A stretch of DNA of 47,868 nt, taken from NCBI GenBank assembly GCA_012841865.1, contig DUTX01000144.1, positions 1 to 47,868 on the forward strand. The letters run 5' to 3'. A program made the translations under genes and the position numbers. The DNA comes from Acholeplasmataceae bacterium. Its GTDB lineage: Bacteria > Bacillota_I > Bacilli_A > ML615J-28 > CAG-698. Under the pieces are notes generated by a model that was given only the letters and a program-made list of their open reading frames with translations, ran no database searches and was not told the DNA's origin. Positions 16,089 through 24,119 of the stretch are shown here, piece after piece; positions within the stretch are counted from its first letter, which is position 1, and the number at the start of each line of letters is the position of its first letter.

Positions 16089-17151
16089 TTGTAATGATTG
16101 TTTTTCCGCTTACAATTTTCGTATTGGTTTAATCAAGGAACTTGAAAAATCTTATGAAGTTTATGTAGTTGCGGGTTTTGATAAATACTTGCCTTTATTA
16201 CATCAAGAAAATGTTAAAGTAATTCCAATAAATTCTTCTTTTACAGGTTTAGGGATAAGAGAAAATTTAAGACAACTTCGGGAATATAGACGTATTTTTA
16301 AGATGATTGAACCGGATTTAATTTTGAATTATACAATTAAACCCCATCTTTTTGGAACTTTAATGGCACCGAAAAAAACAAAAGTAATCAATTTTGTAAC
16401 CGGAGTCGGTTCAGTCTTTGAAAAGCGTAATCTGCTTTTTAAAATTATTTGTTTTTTATATCGCTTTACCTCCAGAAAAGTAGACCATTATATCTTCTTA
16501 AACAAAGACGATTATTATTTGTTTGCTGAATTGGAGATCTTAAGGCAACCACACACGATTTTATTGGGTGAGGGAATAGATCCGGAAAAGTTTTATCCCT
16601 ATGTAGATTTTAAAAAGCCACTCAGTTTTATCTATATTGGTAGACTTTTAGAGGAAAAAGGAGTTAGGGAGTATCTGGAAGCAGCAAGGATTATTAAAAG
16701 ACGGTTTCCGGAAGTGAATTTTTTGATTGCCGGCGATTTTTACCAGAAGAAATCATCTTTAAATAGAAATGAGATTTTCCGTTATGAAAAAGAGGGGATT
16801 GTAAAATACTTGGGTCATCGCTTTGATGTAAATGTTTTGCTGCGCGATGTCCATGTTGTTGTTCTTCCTTCCTACCGCGAAGGCATGCCTTTTTCCTTAA
16901 TGGAAGGTCTTGCTTCGAAAAAATTTTTGATTGCCAGCGCTGTTCCTGGTTGTCGTGATGTAGTTATTGATGGTTATAATGGTTTTCTTGTTCGTCCGAA
17001 AAGCAGTTATGATTTAATTTTAAAAATAGAAAAATACATAAAATCAGAAAACAAAGAAGAGCTCCATAATAATGCCTATGCTTCTTCTTCAAAATTTGAC
17101 CAAAAGAAAATAATACCGGAGATTGTCGGATTAATCGGGGAAATAATATGA
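16069..17151 (+). CDS. GT4-family glycosyltransferase
   Basis: 360 residues, GT-B fold. LNYTIKPHLFGTLMAPKKTKVINFVTGVGS is typical of PglA-like transferases that add a HexNAc or hexose to the lipid-linked first sugar. The C-terminal domain has FIYIGRLLEEKGVREYLEAA and the E-x7-E-type motif in SYREGMPFSLMEGLASKKFL. It probably adds the second sugar of the repeat unit; donor and acceptor cannot be read from the sequence. It overlaps genes on both sides. Confidence 0.88.
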   Translation: MKKVLINCNDCFSAYNFRIGLIKELEKSYEVYVVAGFDKYLPLLHQENVKVIPINSSFTGLGIRENLRQLREYRRIFKMIEPDLILNYTIKPHLFGTLMAPKKTKVINFVTGVGSVFEKRNLLFKIICFLYRFTSRKVDHYIFLNKDDYYLFAELEILRQPHTILLGEGIDPEKFYPYVDFKKPLSFIYIGRLLEEKGVREYLEAARIIKRRFPEVNFLIAGDFYQKKSSLNRNEIFRYEKEGIVKYLGHRFDVNVLLRDVHVVVLPSYREGMPFSLMEGLASKKFLIASAVPGCRDVVIDGYNGFLVRPKSSYDLILKIEKYIKSENKEELHNNAYASSSKFDQKKIIPEIVGLIGEII

Positions 17152-18209
17152 AAATAGCGATGGTAATAACATCTTTAGAAGTCGGAGGTGCAGAGAAACT
17201 GGTATTAGAATTAATTCAGGAGTTAAAAGATAAAGTAGAGATTCGCCTATATATTATAAAAAAAAATTATGACACCATCTATGATCAACAAATAGCAGAT
17301 TTAAACATTCAATATTTTTATTTAAATGGAAAAAGCCGTATTTTTAGTTTTAAAGCAGCAAAAAAAATAAGAAAACTCTTAGATGATTATAAACCTGATA
17401 TAATTCATACCCATTTGAAAGCCGCTGATTATATTTGTTATTACCGCTTAAAAAATAAAAGATTCCTTTGGGTCCATACGGTTCACACTTTAGCAACCGC
17501 AGATATGAAAAAACTCCGTCGTTTAATCTATCGTCCTTTCTATAAAAGAGGAATTATTCTTCCGGTTGCAGTTTCAAAAGAGGTCGAAGCAAGTCTGGTC
17601 CGGCTTTTTGATATAAAAGGAAAACTGATACCCAATGGAGTCGATTTGGAAAAGTTTAGATATATCCCCGATGAAAAACAAGAATTTGTAGTTCTTCATG
17701 TTGGCAGATTTATAGCATTAAAAAATCATAAATATTTAATCAATGAATTCGCAAAGTTTTCAAAAGAAAGAAAGAACACTAGTCTAATTTTGATTGGTAG
17801 CGGTCCTTTAAAAAAGAAAATAAAGAAACTTGCACGAAAACTTGAGCTCTCAAAACGGATTAAGTTTATTGAAAGCACTCCAAAGATTGAGCTCTTTATG
17901 CAGGAAGCCTCAGTTTTTGTTTTGCCTTCTAAATACGAAGGCATGTCCCTAGCTTTACTGGAAGCACTGGCAACCGGCTTATTGGTAATTACTAAGAGAG
18001 GCTTGAGTGATTTGATTGAACATGAAGTAAACGGTTTTGAAATTGATCTTGAGGAAAATGCTTTATTTTATGAATTAGAAAACCTTTATGAAAACTATCG
18101 CAGTTTTGAAATTGTCAGAAGAAATGCAACTAAATCAGTAAGCAAGCATTCAATACAGGCGGTTGCTGAGAATTACTTAAAATTATATGAAAGGATGCTC
18201 AATGATTAA
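17148..18209 (+). CDS. GT4-family glycosyltransferase
   Basis: 353 residues. The N-terminus carries the GT4 start VITSLEVGGAEKLVLEL, DIIHTHLKAADYI follows, and the C-terminal nucleotide-sugar domain has HVGRFIALKNHKYLINEF and SKYEGMSLALLEALATGLLVI (E-x7-E). It is closely related in layout to the next gene, suggesting an old duplication. It likely acts on a cytoplasmic lipid-linked glycan intermediate. It overlaps the previous gene by ATGA. Confidence 0.88.
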   Translation: MKIAMVITSLEVGGAEKLVLELIQELKDKVEIRLYIIKKNYDTIYDQQIADLNIQYFYLNGKSRIFSFKAAKKIRKLLDDYKPDIIHTHLKAADYICYYRLKNKRFLWVHTVHTLATADMKKLRRLIYRPFYKRGIILPVAVSKEVEASLVRLFDIKGKLIPNGVDLEKFRYIPDEKQEFVVLHVGRFIALKNHKYLINEFAKFSKERKNTSLILIGSGPLKKKIKKLARKLELSKRIKFIESTPKIELFMQEASVFVLPSKYEGMSLALLEALATGLLVITKRGLSDLIEHEVNGFEIDLEENALFYELENLYENYRSFEIVRRNATKSVSKHSIQAVAENYLKLYERMLND

Positions 18210-19290
18210 ACTCGCCGTTTCGATAGGCACTTTAGAAGTCGGAGGCGCAGAAACCTTTGTAATTAATCTTTTGAAAAATCTCGATTATCAAAGTTTCGAG
18301 GTAATTTTAATCGTGTTAGAGAAAAAAAGAGGAAGTTTTTTAGAAAGAGAAGTTGAAAAACTTCCGCTTGAAGTTAAATATATTTCAAAAAAGGAAGGGT
18401 TTAGACCAAGTGCGGTTATAAAAGTTTGGTCAGTTTTAAAAAGATTTAAGCCGGACTTACTTCACGGTAATATCGGCGGCTTAATATATTTTCTTCCCTA
18501 TCTCTTCTTTCACAGAATTAAGCTTATTTATACAGCTCATACTTTAGCTGATAAAGAATTCGGTTCTTTTAAAAGGTATTTGATTAACATACTTTTAAAA
18601 AAAGGAAAAATTACTGCTGTTGGAATTAGCCCGGAAATCAGAAAAAGCCTTGCAACCACTTATAAATATAATATCAACAAAATTCCTTTGATCTATAACG
18701 GAATAGACGTAAATAGTTTTTCGGATCAAAAAGATTTCTCGAAAAAGATATCCCTCGGTCATGTCGGCCGATTTGAAGAGGTTAAAAACCATCGCACGAT
18801 AATTGAGGTTTTTTTTAATTTAAAAAAGCTGAATCCGAATTTAACCTTAAGGCTTGTTGGGGAGGGGAGCCTTTTCTTAAATTATCGAAATGAGTTTAAG
18901 CATAATGAAGGAATAATTTTTGTTGGAAAAAGTGAGAAGGTTCAAGAAGAATTGAAGAAAATCCATCTTTTTTTAATTCCTTCTTTTTATGAAGGGTTAC
19001 CACTTGCGGTCTTGGAGGCGATGGCTTCGGGTTGTGTGATTGTCGGCAGCAATGTTGGTGGTTTAAAGGACTTAATTGAAGAAGGAAAAAATGGTTACTT
19101 ACTTAATGAGCCCGGGGATGTGGATGGTTTTTCAAAAGTAATTGAAGGGTTGTTGAAAGATCGGAATTTAATGTCAGCAATCTCTTTAAATAATATTAAG
19201 AAAGCTCAAAACTTCGATATTATAGAAACAGCAAAAAGATATCAAAAATTATACTTATTGGAGGCAAAGAATGTTAAGCGGGGAATATAA
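18202..19290 (+). CDS. GT4-family glycosyltransferase
   Basis: 362 residues. It begins MIKLAVSIGTLEVGGAETFVINLL, the same GT4 opening as the gene upstream, and contains GHVGRFEEVKNHRTIIEVF and SFYEGLPLAVLEAMASGCVIVGSNVGGLKDLIEEGKNG, a clear UDP-sugar-binding and E-x7-E region. ATG 18202 is chosen because AAAGGATG lies just upstream and the overlap with the previous gene is then 8 nt. A TTG at 18187 would add five residues. The sugar specificity is unknown. Confidence 0.88.
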   Translation: MIKLAVSIGTLEVGGAETFVINLLKNLDYQSFEVILIVLEKKRGSFLEREVEKLPLEVKYISKKEGFRPSAVIKVWSVLKRFKPDLLHGNIGGLIYFLPYLFFHRIKLIYTAHTLADKEFGSFKRYLINILLKKGKITAVGISPEIRKSLATTYKYNINKIPLIYNGIDVNSFSDQKDFSKKISLGHVGRFEEVKNHRTIIEVFFNLKKLNPNLTLRLVGEGSLFLNYRNEFKHNEGIIFVGKSEKVQEELKKIHLFLIPSFYEGLPLAVLEAMASGCVIVGSNVGGLKDLIEEGKNGYLLNEPGDVDGFSKVIEGLLKDRNLMSAISLNNIKKAQNFDIIETAKRYQKLYLLEAKNVKRGI

Positions 19291-20647
19291 TTTTTTGGTT
19301 GATAATCTGTGGTTAACGCAAATGATTGCAGTAGTCCTGTTGATAATTCCGTTCTTTTTGATATTTGCGGATAAGAAATGGATTTTTGGATTTTATGTGG
19401 TCTCAATCGTTGCGAACTTGCCGCTTATTTTTGTTATGGCCTTTGGTTTTTCATATGAATTGATAATTGCTCTGGCAACGATTATAGTTATCTGCAAAGA
19501 TTTACTGCGAAATAAGAACTTGCTTCTCCTTTCTACAAAAGAAAGCCGCGCCGTTATAATAGCGCTTTTCGGTGTTCTGGCTTTAAATCTCTTGACCTCA
19601 TTCGCAAATTTTTCAAGAAATCATTTTTTTGAAAGATCTTTTATATATTTGGTGAATATCTTTGTTTTGTTGGTGTTTAGTTACTTTTTAGTCAATCGCG
19701 AAAGACTTCAAGTCATCCGTTATGCTTTTGTAATCGGTGCCTTAATCCTTGTCTTTACGATGTTAGTTGAATTGGTATACGGGTATTATTATCTGGGGGT
19801 GTATCGTCTTCGCCCAGCGGGTTTATTGCTTGATCCGAATGTCGCTGCTTTTACATTAAATCTTTCTTTGTTGCTTTCTTTTTATAGACCAAAAAAAACA
19901 AAATTATTAACGGATATATTTTTTATCTCGGCTCGGATCTTAATTATTTTCGGAATCTTTTTAACTGTTTCTCGTTCAGGTTATCTTTCAACTCTCTTGA
20001 TTTTAGCACTATTTTTGGTTTACTATTCAAAAGGGAAAAAACGTTATCTGGCTCCGACGACTGTTTTTGTCATTATCCTAATTTATTTTCTCTTCTTTAA
20101 TTTCATTCAGGCCTCACTTGACACAGTTTACCGAATGATTGATTTACAAAGAATTTTTCCTCGCTCTGTTCCGCCCGCAGTTCCCGGACCGACGCCCGCT
20201 CCCAGTATTTCGATTCCGGAGACAATTTTTTCTGATTCCAGATTTGAACTGTTAAAAGCAGGGATTAAAGTTTTTCTAAATAATTATATCCTTGGTGTCG
20301 GAATCGGAAATATTACCGGTGAGATTTATAATCTGACGGGAATGCCGATGAATACGCATAATTTGGTTTTACAGCTATTGGGTGAGTCGGGAATTTTTAT
20401 GCTTGGAACGCTACTGATTTTCTTCTATTACCTGGTACAGTTGATTGTAAAATCGGAAAAAAAACAAAAATTCTTTCTCTCTTTAATATTTTTGGTTATT
20501 GTGCTTGAATCATTTTTTAATCATAACCTTTTAAATGTAAATATTATTTATCTTATGCTTGCTTTCTTTTTAGCTTTAAACATCTTATTTTCAAGAGAAC
20601 AAACCGTTCTTAGTTTAGCAAAAATCATTAACAAGAAGAAGAGATAA
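19271..20647 (+). CDS. O-antigen ligase/polymerase-family membrane protein
   Basis: 458 residues with about a dozen hydrophobic helices. It contains RPAGLLLDPNVAAFTLNLSL, the large Pro-rich external loop (PPAVPGPTPAPSIS) and GVGIGNITG...NTHNLVLQLLGESG, the N-T-H-N-x-x-L motif of the PF04932-type Wzy/WaaL superfamily. It most likely joins the glycan units made by the genes upstream; polymerase and ligase cannot be told apart by sequence. It is the last gene of the operon. No Wzx flippase or chain-length regulator is in the window. Confidence 0.85.
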   Translation: MLSGEYNFLVDNLWLTQMIAVVLLIIPFFLIFADKKWIFGFYVVSIVANLPLIFVMAFGFSYELIIALATIIVICKDLLRNKNLLLLSTKESRAVIIALFGVLALNLLTSFANFSRNHFFERSFIYLVNIFVLLVFSYFLVNRERLQVIRYAFVIGALILVFTMLVELVYGYYYLGVYRLRPAGLLLDPNVAAFTLNLSLLLSFYRPKKTKLLTDIFFISARILIIFGIFLTVSRSGYLSTLLILALFLVYYSKGKKRYLAPTTVFVIILIYFLFFNFIQASLDTVYRMIDLQRIFPRSVPPAVPGPTPAPSISIPETIFSDSRFELLKAGIKVFLNNYILGVGIGNITGEIYNLTGMPMNTHNLVLQLLGESGIFMLGTLLIFFYYLVQLIVKSEKKQKFFLSLIFLVIVLESFFNHNLLNVNIIYLMLAFFLALNILFSREQTVLSLAKIINKKKR

Positions 20648-20650
20648 TAT

Positions 20651-20679
20651 TTGAAAAATATAGAAGCAAGTGCTATAAT
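20651..20679 (+). promoter_or_regulatory. Promoter of the cobalamin adenosyltransferase gene
   Basis: TTGAAA (20651-20656), a 17-nt spacer ending in TGC, and TATAAT (20674-20679). It lies just after the polysaccharide operon. Confidence 0.8.
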
Positions 20680-20697
20680 ATTTTTGAGGTGTGATTC

Positions 20698-21186
20698 ATG
20701 AAAATTTCAACCAAAACCGGAGATAATAAATTGACGGATGCAATTTTTAAAAGAGTATATAAAGATGACCCTTTAATAGAGTGTGTAGGAACGCTTGATG
20801 AACTTCAGGTTAGTTTAATGCATGCCTATAATTTTGTTGCTAACGAAAAGATTAAAAACCATTTAAAAAGTTTGGTGAAAAAACTCTTCCTTTTTGGTGA
20901 AGATTTATTAAGATCTACAAAGAATATCAACAGTAAAGATGTTTTAGAAATAGAAGAAAAAATTCAGTACTATGAAGAGCAGCTTCCGGAACAAAAGGCT
21001 TTTATTCTTCCCGGAAAAACTCCGGAAAGTTCATTATTGCATATTTCCCGAACGGTTACGAGAAGATTGGAAAGACGCATCGTCACTTACGGAAAAGGAC
21101 AAAACATAGATTTAAATATCTATGCTTTTATTAACCGTCTTTCTGATTTGCTTTATATTTATGCACGTGTGACGGAGGAATTATGA
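20698..21186 (+). CDS. pduO: PduO-type cob(I)alamin adenosyltransferase
   Basis: 162 residues, slightly short for the family (about 180-190). The ATP-binding N-terminus reads STKTGDNKLT. The C-terminal helices have RTVTRRLERRIVTYG and YAFINRLSDLLYIYAR, matching the R-x-x-E-R and N-R-L-S-D-x-L-F/Y motifs. It adenosylates corrinoid to give the B12 coenzyme. It has its own promoter and is followed closely by a DUF1146 gene (4-nt overlap). No B12-dependent enzyme is visible in the window. Confidence 0.87.
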   Translation: MKISTKTGDNKLTDAIFKRVYKDDPLIECVGTLDELQVSLMHAYNFVANEKIKNHLKSLVKKLFLFGEDLLRSTKNINSKDVLEIEEKIQYYEEQLPEQKAFILPGKTPESSLLHISRTVTRRLERRIVTYGKGQNIDLNIYAFINRLSDLLYIYARVTEEL

Positions 21187-21404
21187 TCGATAACTTAATC
21201 ACAATGTGGTTTTTCTTTATTTTAATCGGCTTTACGCCTTTAACTTATCGGGCTTTGATGGCTATTGATTTTTCAAAGATTTTTCGCCGTAATTCCACCT
21301 GGCAAATTCGCTTCCTTGTAAGTTTTGTCAGTGTTGCTCTTGCCTTTATCATTGCTTTCGCTTTTACAATCATTCTAGAAAGAATCCTTGCGATTGTTAA
21401 CTAG
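21183..21404 (+). CDS. Small DUF1146 (YwzB-like) membrane protein
   Basis: 73 residues with two hydrophobic helices (about 7-28 and 41-66) and the central FSKIFRRNSTWQIRFL segment that links them. The pattern fits DUF1146, whose B. subtilis member YwzB is encoded in the region that also holds spoIIQ and spoIIID. Its function is unknown. The preceding gene's stop overlaps its ATG, with GGAGG in the end of that gene as ribosome binding site. Confidence 0.75.
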   Translation: MIDNLITMWFFFILIGFTPLTYRALMAIDFSKIFRRNSTWQIRFLVSFVSVALAFIIAFAFTIILERILAIVN

Positions 21405-21425
21405 AAATTCCAGAAAACAAATAAT

Positions 21426-21454
21426 GTATAAAAAAAACCTCGCAGTAAATAATA
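21426..21454 (+). promoter_or_regulatory. Possible sigma-F-type promoter of spoIIQ
   Basis: GTATA (21426-21430), a 14-nt spacer and GTAAATAATA (21445-21454), one mismatch from GGNNANAHTR. It uses the same 14-nt spacer and a nearly identical -10 to the spoIIR candidate, and is likewise embedded in a hairpin that covers the gene's ribosome binding site. Confidence 0.45.
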
Positions 21455-21464
21455 CTAGCGAGGT
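21437..21464 (+). promoter_or_regulatory. Hairpin sequestering the spoIIQ ribosome binding site
   Basis: Arms ACCTCGC-AGTA (21437-21447) and TACT-A-GCGAGGT (21453-21464) pair with a single bulged A and an AATAA loop. The right arm includes GAGGT of the GAGGTG ribosome binding site used by GTG 21473. No T run follows, so it should affect translation rather than terminate transcription. Confidence 0.75.
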
Positions 21465-21472
21465 GAATAATT

Positions 21473-22114
21473 GTGAAGCGATTAAACAAGATTTCAAAAG
21501 AAAAGGCTCAACGCATTCTTTTCATCGCGGTGCTGGTTCTAGTTTTCGGAGTATTCTTCATATCATTAAGCCTACTTAATCCCGGAGAAAATCCAACGCC
21601 CAATGATCCCGATCCTCCGATTGAAGAGCCCGAAGAGCCGGAAGTAGAATACGAAACCATCATCGCTCCTTATAAAGCTGCGAATATTGAAATAATCAGA
21701 AGATTCTGGTCCCAAGATAAAGAAAAAGAAATCCAAGAAATGTCAATGTTTGTTTATGATACTAGATATACAATGAGCAGAGGAATTTCTTTTGCTGCTG
21801 CGGAAAATGAAAATTTCGAAGTAGTAGCCAGTTTGAGTGGGATTGTTAAAGAGATTAGCAATAGCGACATCTACGGGAAAGTTGTTTTCATCGAACATGA
21901 AGACGGTCTGGTAACGGAATACTGGAGTCTCAGCGAAGTCAGTGTAGAAACAGGTGATGAAGTCGCACAAGGTGATAAAATCGGTATTTCCGGGGAAAGC
22001 AGTTATGATATGAGTGCCGAAAATCACATTCATTTTCGAATTCTTGTAAATGGAATTCCGACCGATCCCGAACTTTTAATCGGAAAAGCAGTTAATGAAA
22101 TAAACGCAAACTAA
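21473..22114 (+). CDS. spoIIQ: SpoIIQ-like LytM/M23 protein
   Basis: 213 residues: one N-terminal transmembrane helix (about 15-35), a Pro/Glu-rich linker (36-58) and an extracellular LytM domain. Of the zinc ligands only H-x-H (185-187, HIHF) is kept. The first H-x-x-x-D is S102-R-G-I-S106, so the domain should not be an active endopeptidase, like the Bacillus-type SpoIIQ that lacks the first His. SpoIIQ sits in the forespore membrane and binds SpoIIIAH in the engulfment channel. The start is GTG 21473 after GAGGTG. DUF1146 upstream and spoIIID downstream support the call. Confidence 0.82.
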   Translation: MKRLNKISKEKAQRILFIAVLVLVFGVFFISLSLLNPGENPTPNDPDPPIEEPEEPEVEYETIIAPYKAANIEIIRRFWSQDKEKEIQEMSMFVYDTRYTMSRGISFAAAENENFEVVASLSGIVKEISNSDIYGKVVFIEHEDGLVTEYWSLSEVSVETGDEVAQGDKIGISGESSYDMSAENHIHFRILVNGIPTDPELLIGKAVNEINAN

Positions 22115-22149
22115 AAGCCTTATCGTTTTGATAAAGCTTTTTTTATTTT
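22113..22149 (+). terminator. Terminator after spoIIQ
   Basis: AAAGC-C-TTATC paired with GATAA-A-GCTTT (one mismatch), followed by seven or more T. It lies between spoIIQ and the convergent ABC membrane gene. Confidence 0.8.
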
Positions 22150-22766
22150 TTGATAAGTTTAAATTTTAAATAAATTAAACCAAAGAGAATCCCGGAACTA
22201 GCAATCAAGATTGGAATACTTTTTAATAGAAAATCTTTATTATATAAAAACTCTCGCAGATAATCAAAGACTTCATTCATTCTTCCTTTAAACAAATAAG
22301 CAAAACCTCCTAATAGAATAAGCTCAATAAAAATTTGGATTTTTTTTGATAAGTTTAAAAGTAAAGTCAGAAAGGCAGCAAACACAAAAGCGAAGATAGA
22401 AGCAAAAAAGACAAATGGAAAGAAAAAAATATTCTCAATAGGGATGGAAAAACCAAAATATAAAATAATCAAACAGGAAGTTTGGATAAGGGCGTTAACT
22501 CCGGAAAATATTAAACTGCTGTAAAAGAAAGGTATTTTACCCGGTTTTAAGAAAAGATAATTCGGCATTAGTTTTTGATATTCATAGGAGCCGAGAGAGT
22601 AACTAAAGAAAAGATTAAAGAAAACAAGAAAAATTGTGCTTTGAAAATAATATTCAAGCTTTAAATAGAGAAATAGCCCATTTAAAAAGATTATCGGAAA
22701 CCAGAATAATAAATAAAAGCGACGGTAGGAATAATAATGAAACGCCAAGGGTTTGTGGAGATTCAT
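22143..22766 (-). CDS. ABC-type transporter membrane protein, partner of the degenerate ATPase
   Basis: 207 residues with about six hydrophobic helices and short loops, of the size of small ABC-2-like permeases. The sequence is very rich in Phe, Leu, Ile and Tyr and has no motif I can name. The start is one base after the stop of the ATPase-like gene (TAA-C-ATG), so the two are translated together and probably form one complex. The substrate is unknown. Confidence 0.7.
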   Translation of the reverse strand: MNLHKPLAFHYYSYRRFYLLFWFPIIFLNGLFLYLKLEYYFQSTIFLVFFNLFFSYSLGSYEYQKLMPNYLFLKPGKIPFFYSSLIFSGVNALIQTSCLIILYFGFSIPIENIFFFPFVFFASIFAFVFAAFLTLLLNLSKKIQIFIELILLGGFAYLFKGRMNEVFDYLREFLYNKDFLLKSIPILIASSGILFGLIYLKFKLIKK

Positions 22767-22767
22767 G

Positions 22768-23649
22768 TTATAATCCCTTCTTTTCCCGGAGGTTCAGAAA
22801 ATAAATAAAGATCTTTTGAATCGGGACCTCCGTTATCTTAATAAAATATTTTTGAAACATTCTGGTTTCGTCTTTAGTCAGTTTCTTGGCGACACAGACT
22901 GTAAGATTCTGATATCGTTCTTCGGCACCAATTACTTTAATATCAGAAATAAGTGATTTCAAGACTTCAGTTTTTCCGGTCAGCAGTCGAAAATTATTTT
23001 TCAGTTCTTTAATCGTAAAGGTTTCAAAGAGGCGGCCTTTATCAAAAAAAAGCACTCGGTTGATAATGTTTTCGATTTCATCAACAGTATTGGTCGAGAT
23101 TATGAAAGTTCTGGGGTAGCGGGTATGATGTGAATATACAAAACTAAAAAAGTCATATCGATCCTTAATGTCAAGGCTTTCAAAAGTTGTTCCTAAAATT
23201 GTGATATTAGCCCGAGATGCTAGTCCTAGGATTCCGGAAAGCAGTTCTTTTTCGTTTGCTTTTAAGCTTTTAAAACTTCGTCCTTTTTTGAGGTTGAAAT
23301 AATCAATCAGTTCATAAGCATAAGCATTGTCCCATTTCGGATAAAGAGAAGACATCAAACGAAAAATTGTTTTAATTTTTAAATGCCCGGGAAAAGAGAT
23401 ATTATTGGAAACATAACAGAGTCGTTTACTCATTTTAGAATTCCCATATAACTTTTCGCCATCCAGCCAAACGCACCCGGAATCAGGCTTTATTTGAGCA
23501 GCAAGAATTTCGAGTAGTTCTTCACGCCCGGAGTCATTTTTTCCGACCAAGGCATAAATTTGGTTGTCGAGAAAGTTGAAACTAAATTGATCAACCAAGA
23601 TACTATTTTTAGATTTTTTCGTAAGTTTCTCACAAATCAAAACGGACAT
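22768..23649 (-). CDS. ABC ATPase-like protein with all nucleotide-binding motifs degenerate
   Basis: 293 residues following the fold of YtrB-type exporter ATPases, including a FRLMSSLYPKWD segment typical of that group. Every catalytic motif is altered. Walker A is GKNDSGRE (residues 36-43), with R-E where K-T/S belongs. The Q-loop glutamine is replaced in YVSNN. The signature LSGG is LKANE (129-133). Walker B L-D-E-P is LGTT (152-155). The H-loop histidine is Asn in IISTN. The frame is intact and the gene has a strong promoter, so it is not simply decaying. ATG 23649 has AAGGTAG upstream. It probably binds no ATP, or binds without hydrolysis; the role is unknown. Confidence 0.8.
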   Translation of the reverse strand: MSVLICEKLTKKSKNSILVDQFSFNFLDNQIYALVGKNDSGREELLEILAAQIKPDSGCVWLDGEKLYGNSKMSKRLCYVSNNISFPGHLKIKTIFRLMSSLYPKWDNAYAYELIDYFNLKKGRSFKSLKANEKELLSGILGLASRANITILGTTFESLDIKDRYDFFSFVYSHHTRYPRTFIISTNTVDEIENIINRVLFFDKGRLFETFTIKELKNNFRLLTGKTEVLKSLISDIKVIGAEERYQNLTVCVAKKLTKDETRMFQKYFIKITEVPIQKIFIYFLNLREKKGL

Positions 23650-23684
23650 AATGCTACCTTTTTTAAACAAATATAACTAATTTA

Positions 23685-23713
23685 AATATACACTATTTCC
23701 CCCCAAAAGTCAA
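23685..23713 (-). promoter_or_regulatory. Promoter of the ABC-like operon
   Basis: On the minus strand TTGACT (23713-23708), a 17-nt spacer ending in TG, and TATATT (23690-23685). It points leftward, away from spoIIID. Confidence 0.75.
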
Positions 23714-23785
23714 TGAAAGAGAGTGCTCCTTGAGGCGGAAGAAATCAATGATTAAACCGAGGTTAAATGATAAATGTAATTGATT

Positions 23786-23814
23786 TCATAATACGGACGC
23801 ACCTTGCATATATT
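23786..23814 (+). promoter_or_regulatory. Likely sigma-E promoter of spoIIID
   Basis: TCATAAT (23786-23792), a 14-nt spacer and CATATATT (23807-23814). This matches the B. subtilis sigma-E consensus (KMATATT, CATACAHT) at all but one base in each element, with the expected spacing. The start codon lies 22 nt downstream. In B. subtilis spoIIID is sigma-E-dependent. Confidence 0.65.
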
Positions 23815-23835
23815 GTAACAAACGGGGGGAATAGT

Positions 23836-24108
23836 ATGGATTATCAAATAAGACAACGGGTCTTAAAAATTGCTGATATATTTTTGAGCGACAGAAGTAC
23901 GGTCCGGGAGGTCGCCAAGAAAGTAGATTGTTCTAAGTCGACGGTCCATAAAGATTTAACCGAGCGGCTTCCGGAATTAAACCAAGACCTCTATATCGAA
24001 GTCAAAAAGCTTTTGGAATATAATAAATCCATCCGCCATTTGCGTGGCGGCGAGGCAACCAAACGTAGATTTTTGGAAGCAAATAAAAAGCGGAATTATT
24101 CCGCTTGA
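23836..24108 (+). CDS. spoIIID: Sporulation transcription factor SpoIIID
   Basis: 90 residues. The helix-turn-helix segment CSKSTVHKDLTERLPELNQDL and the following KSIRHLRGGEATK are nearly identical to B. subtilis SpoIIID. The protein acts in the mother cell, modulating sigma-E genes and preparing for sigma-K. ATG 23836 is chosen because GGGGGGA lies just upstream; upstream in-frame starts would run into the promoter. A GCGGAA/TTCCGC hairpin (24090-24104) lies at the end of the gene. Confidence 0.96.
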   Translation: MDYQIRQRVLKIADIFLSDRSTVREVAKKVDCSKSTVHKDLTERLPELNQDLYIEVKKLLEYNKSIRHLRGGEATKRRFLEANKKRNYSA

Positions 24109-24119
24109 TAACAAAGAAA

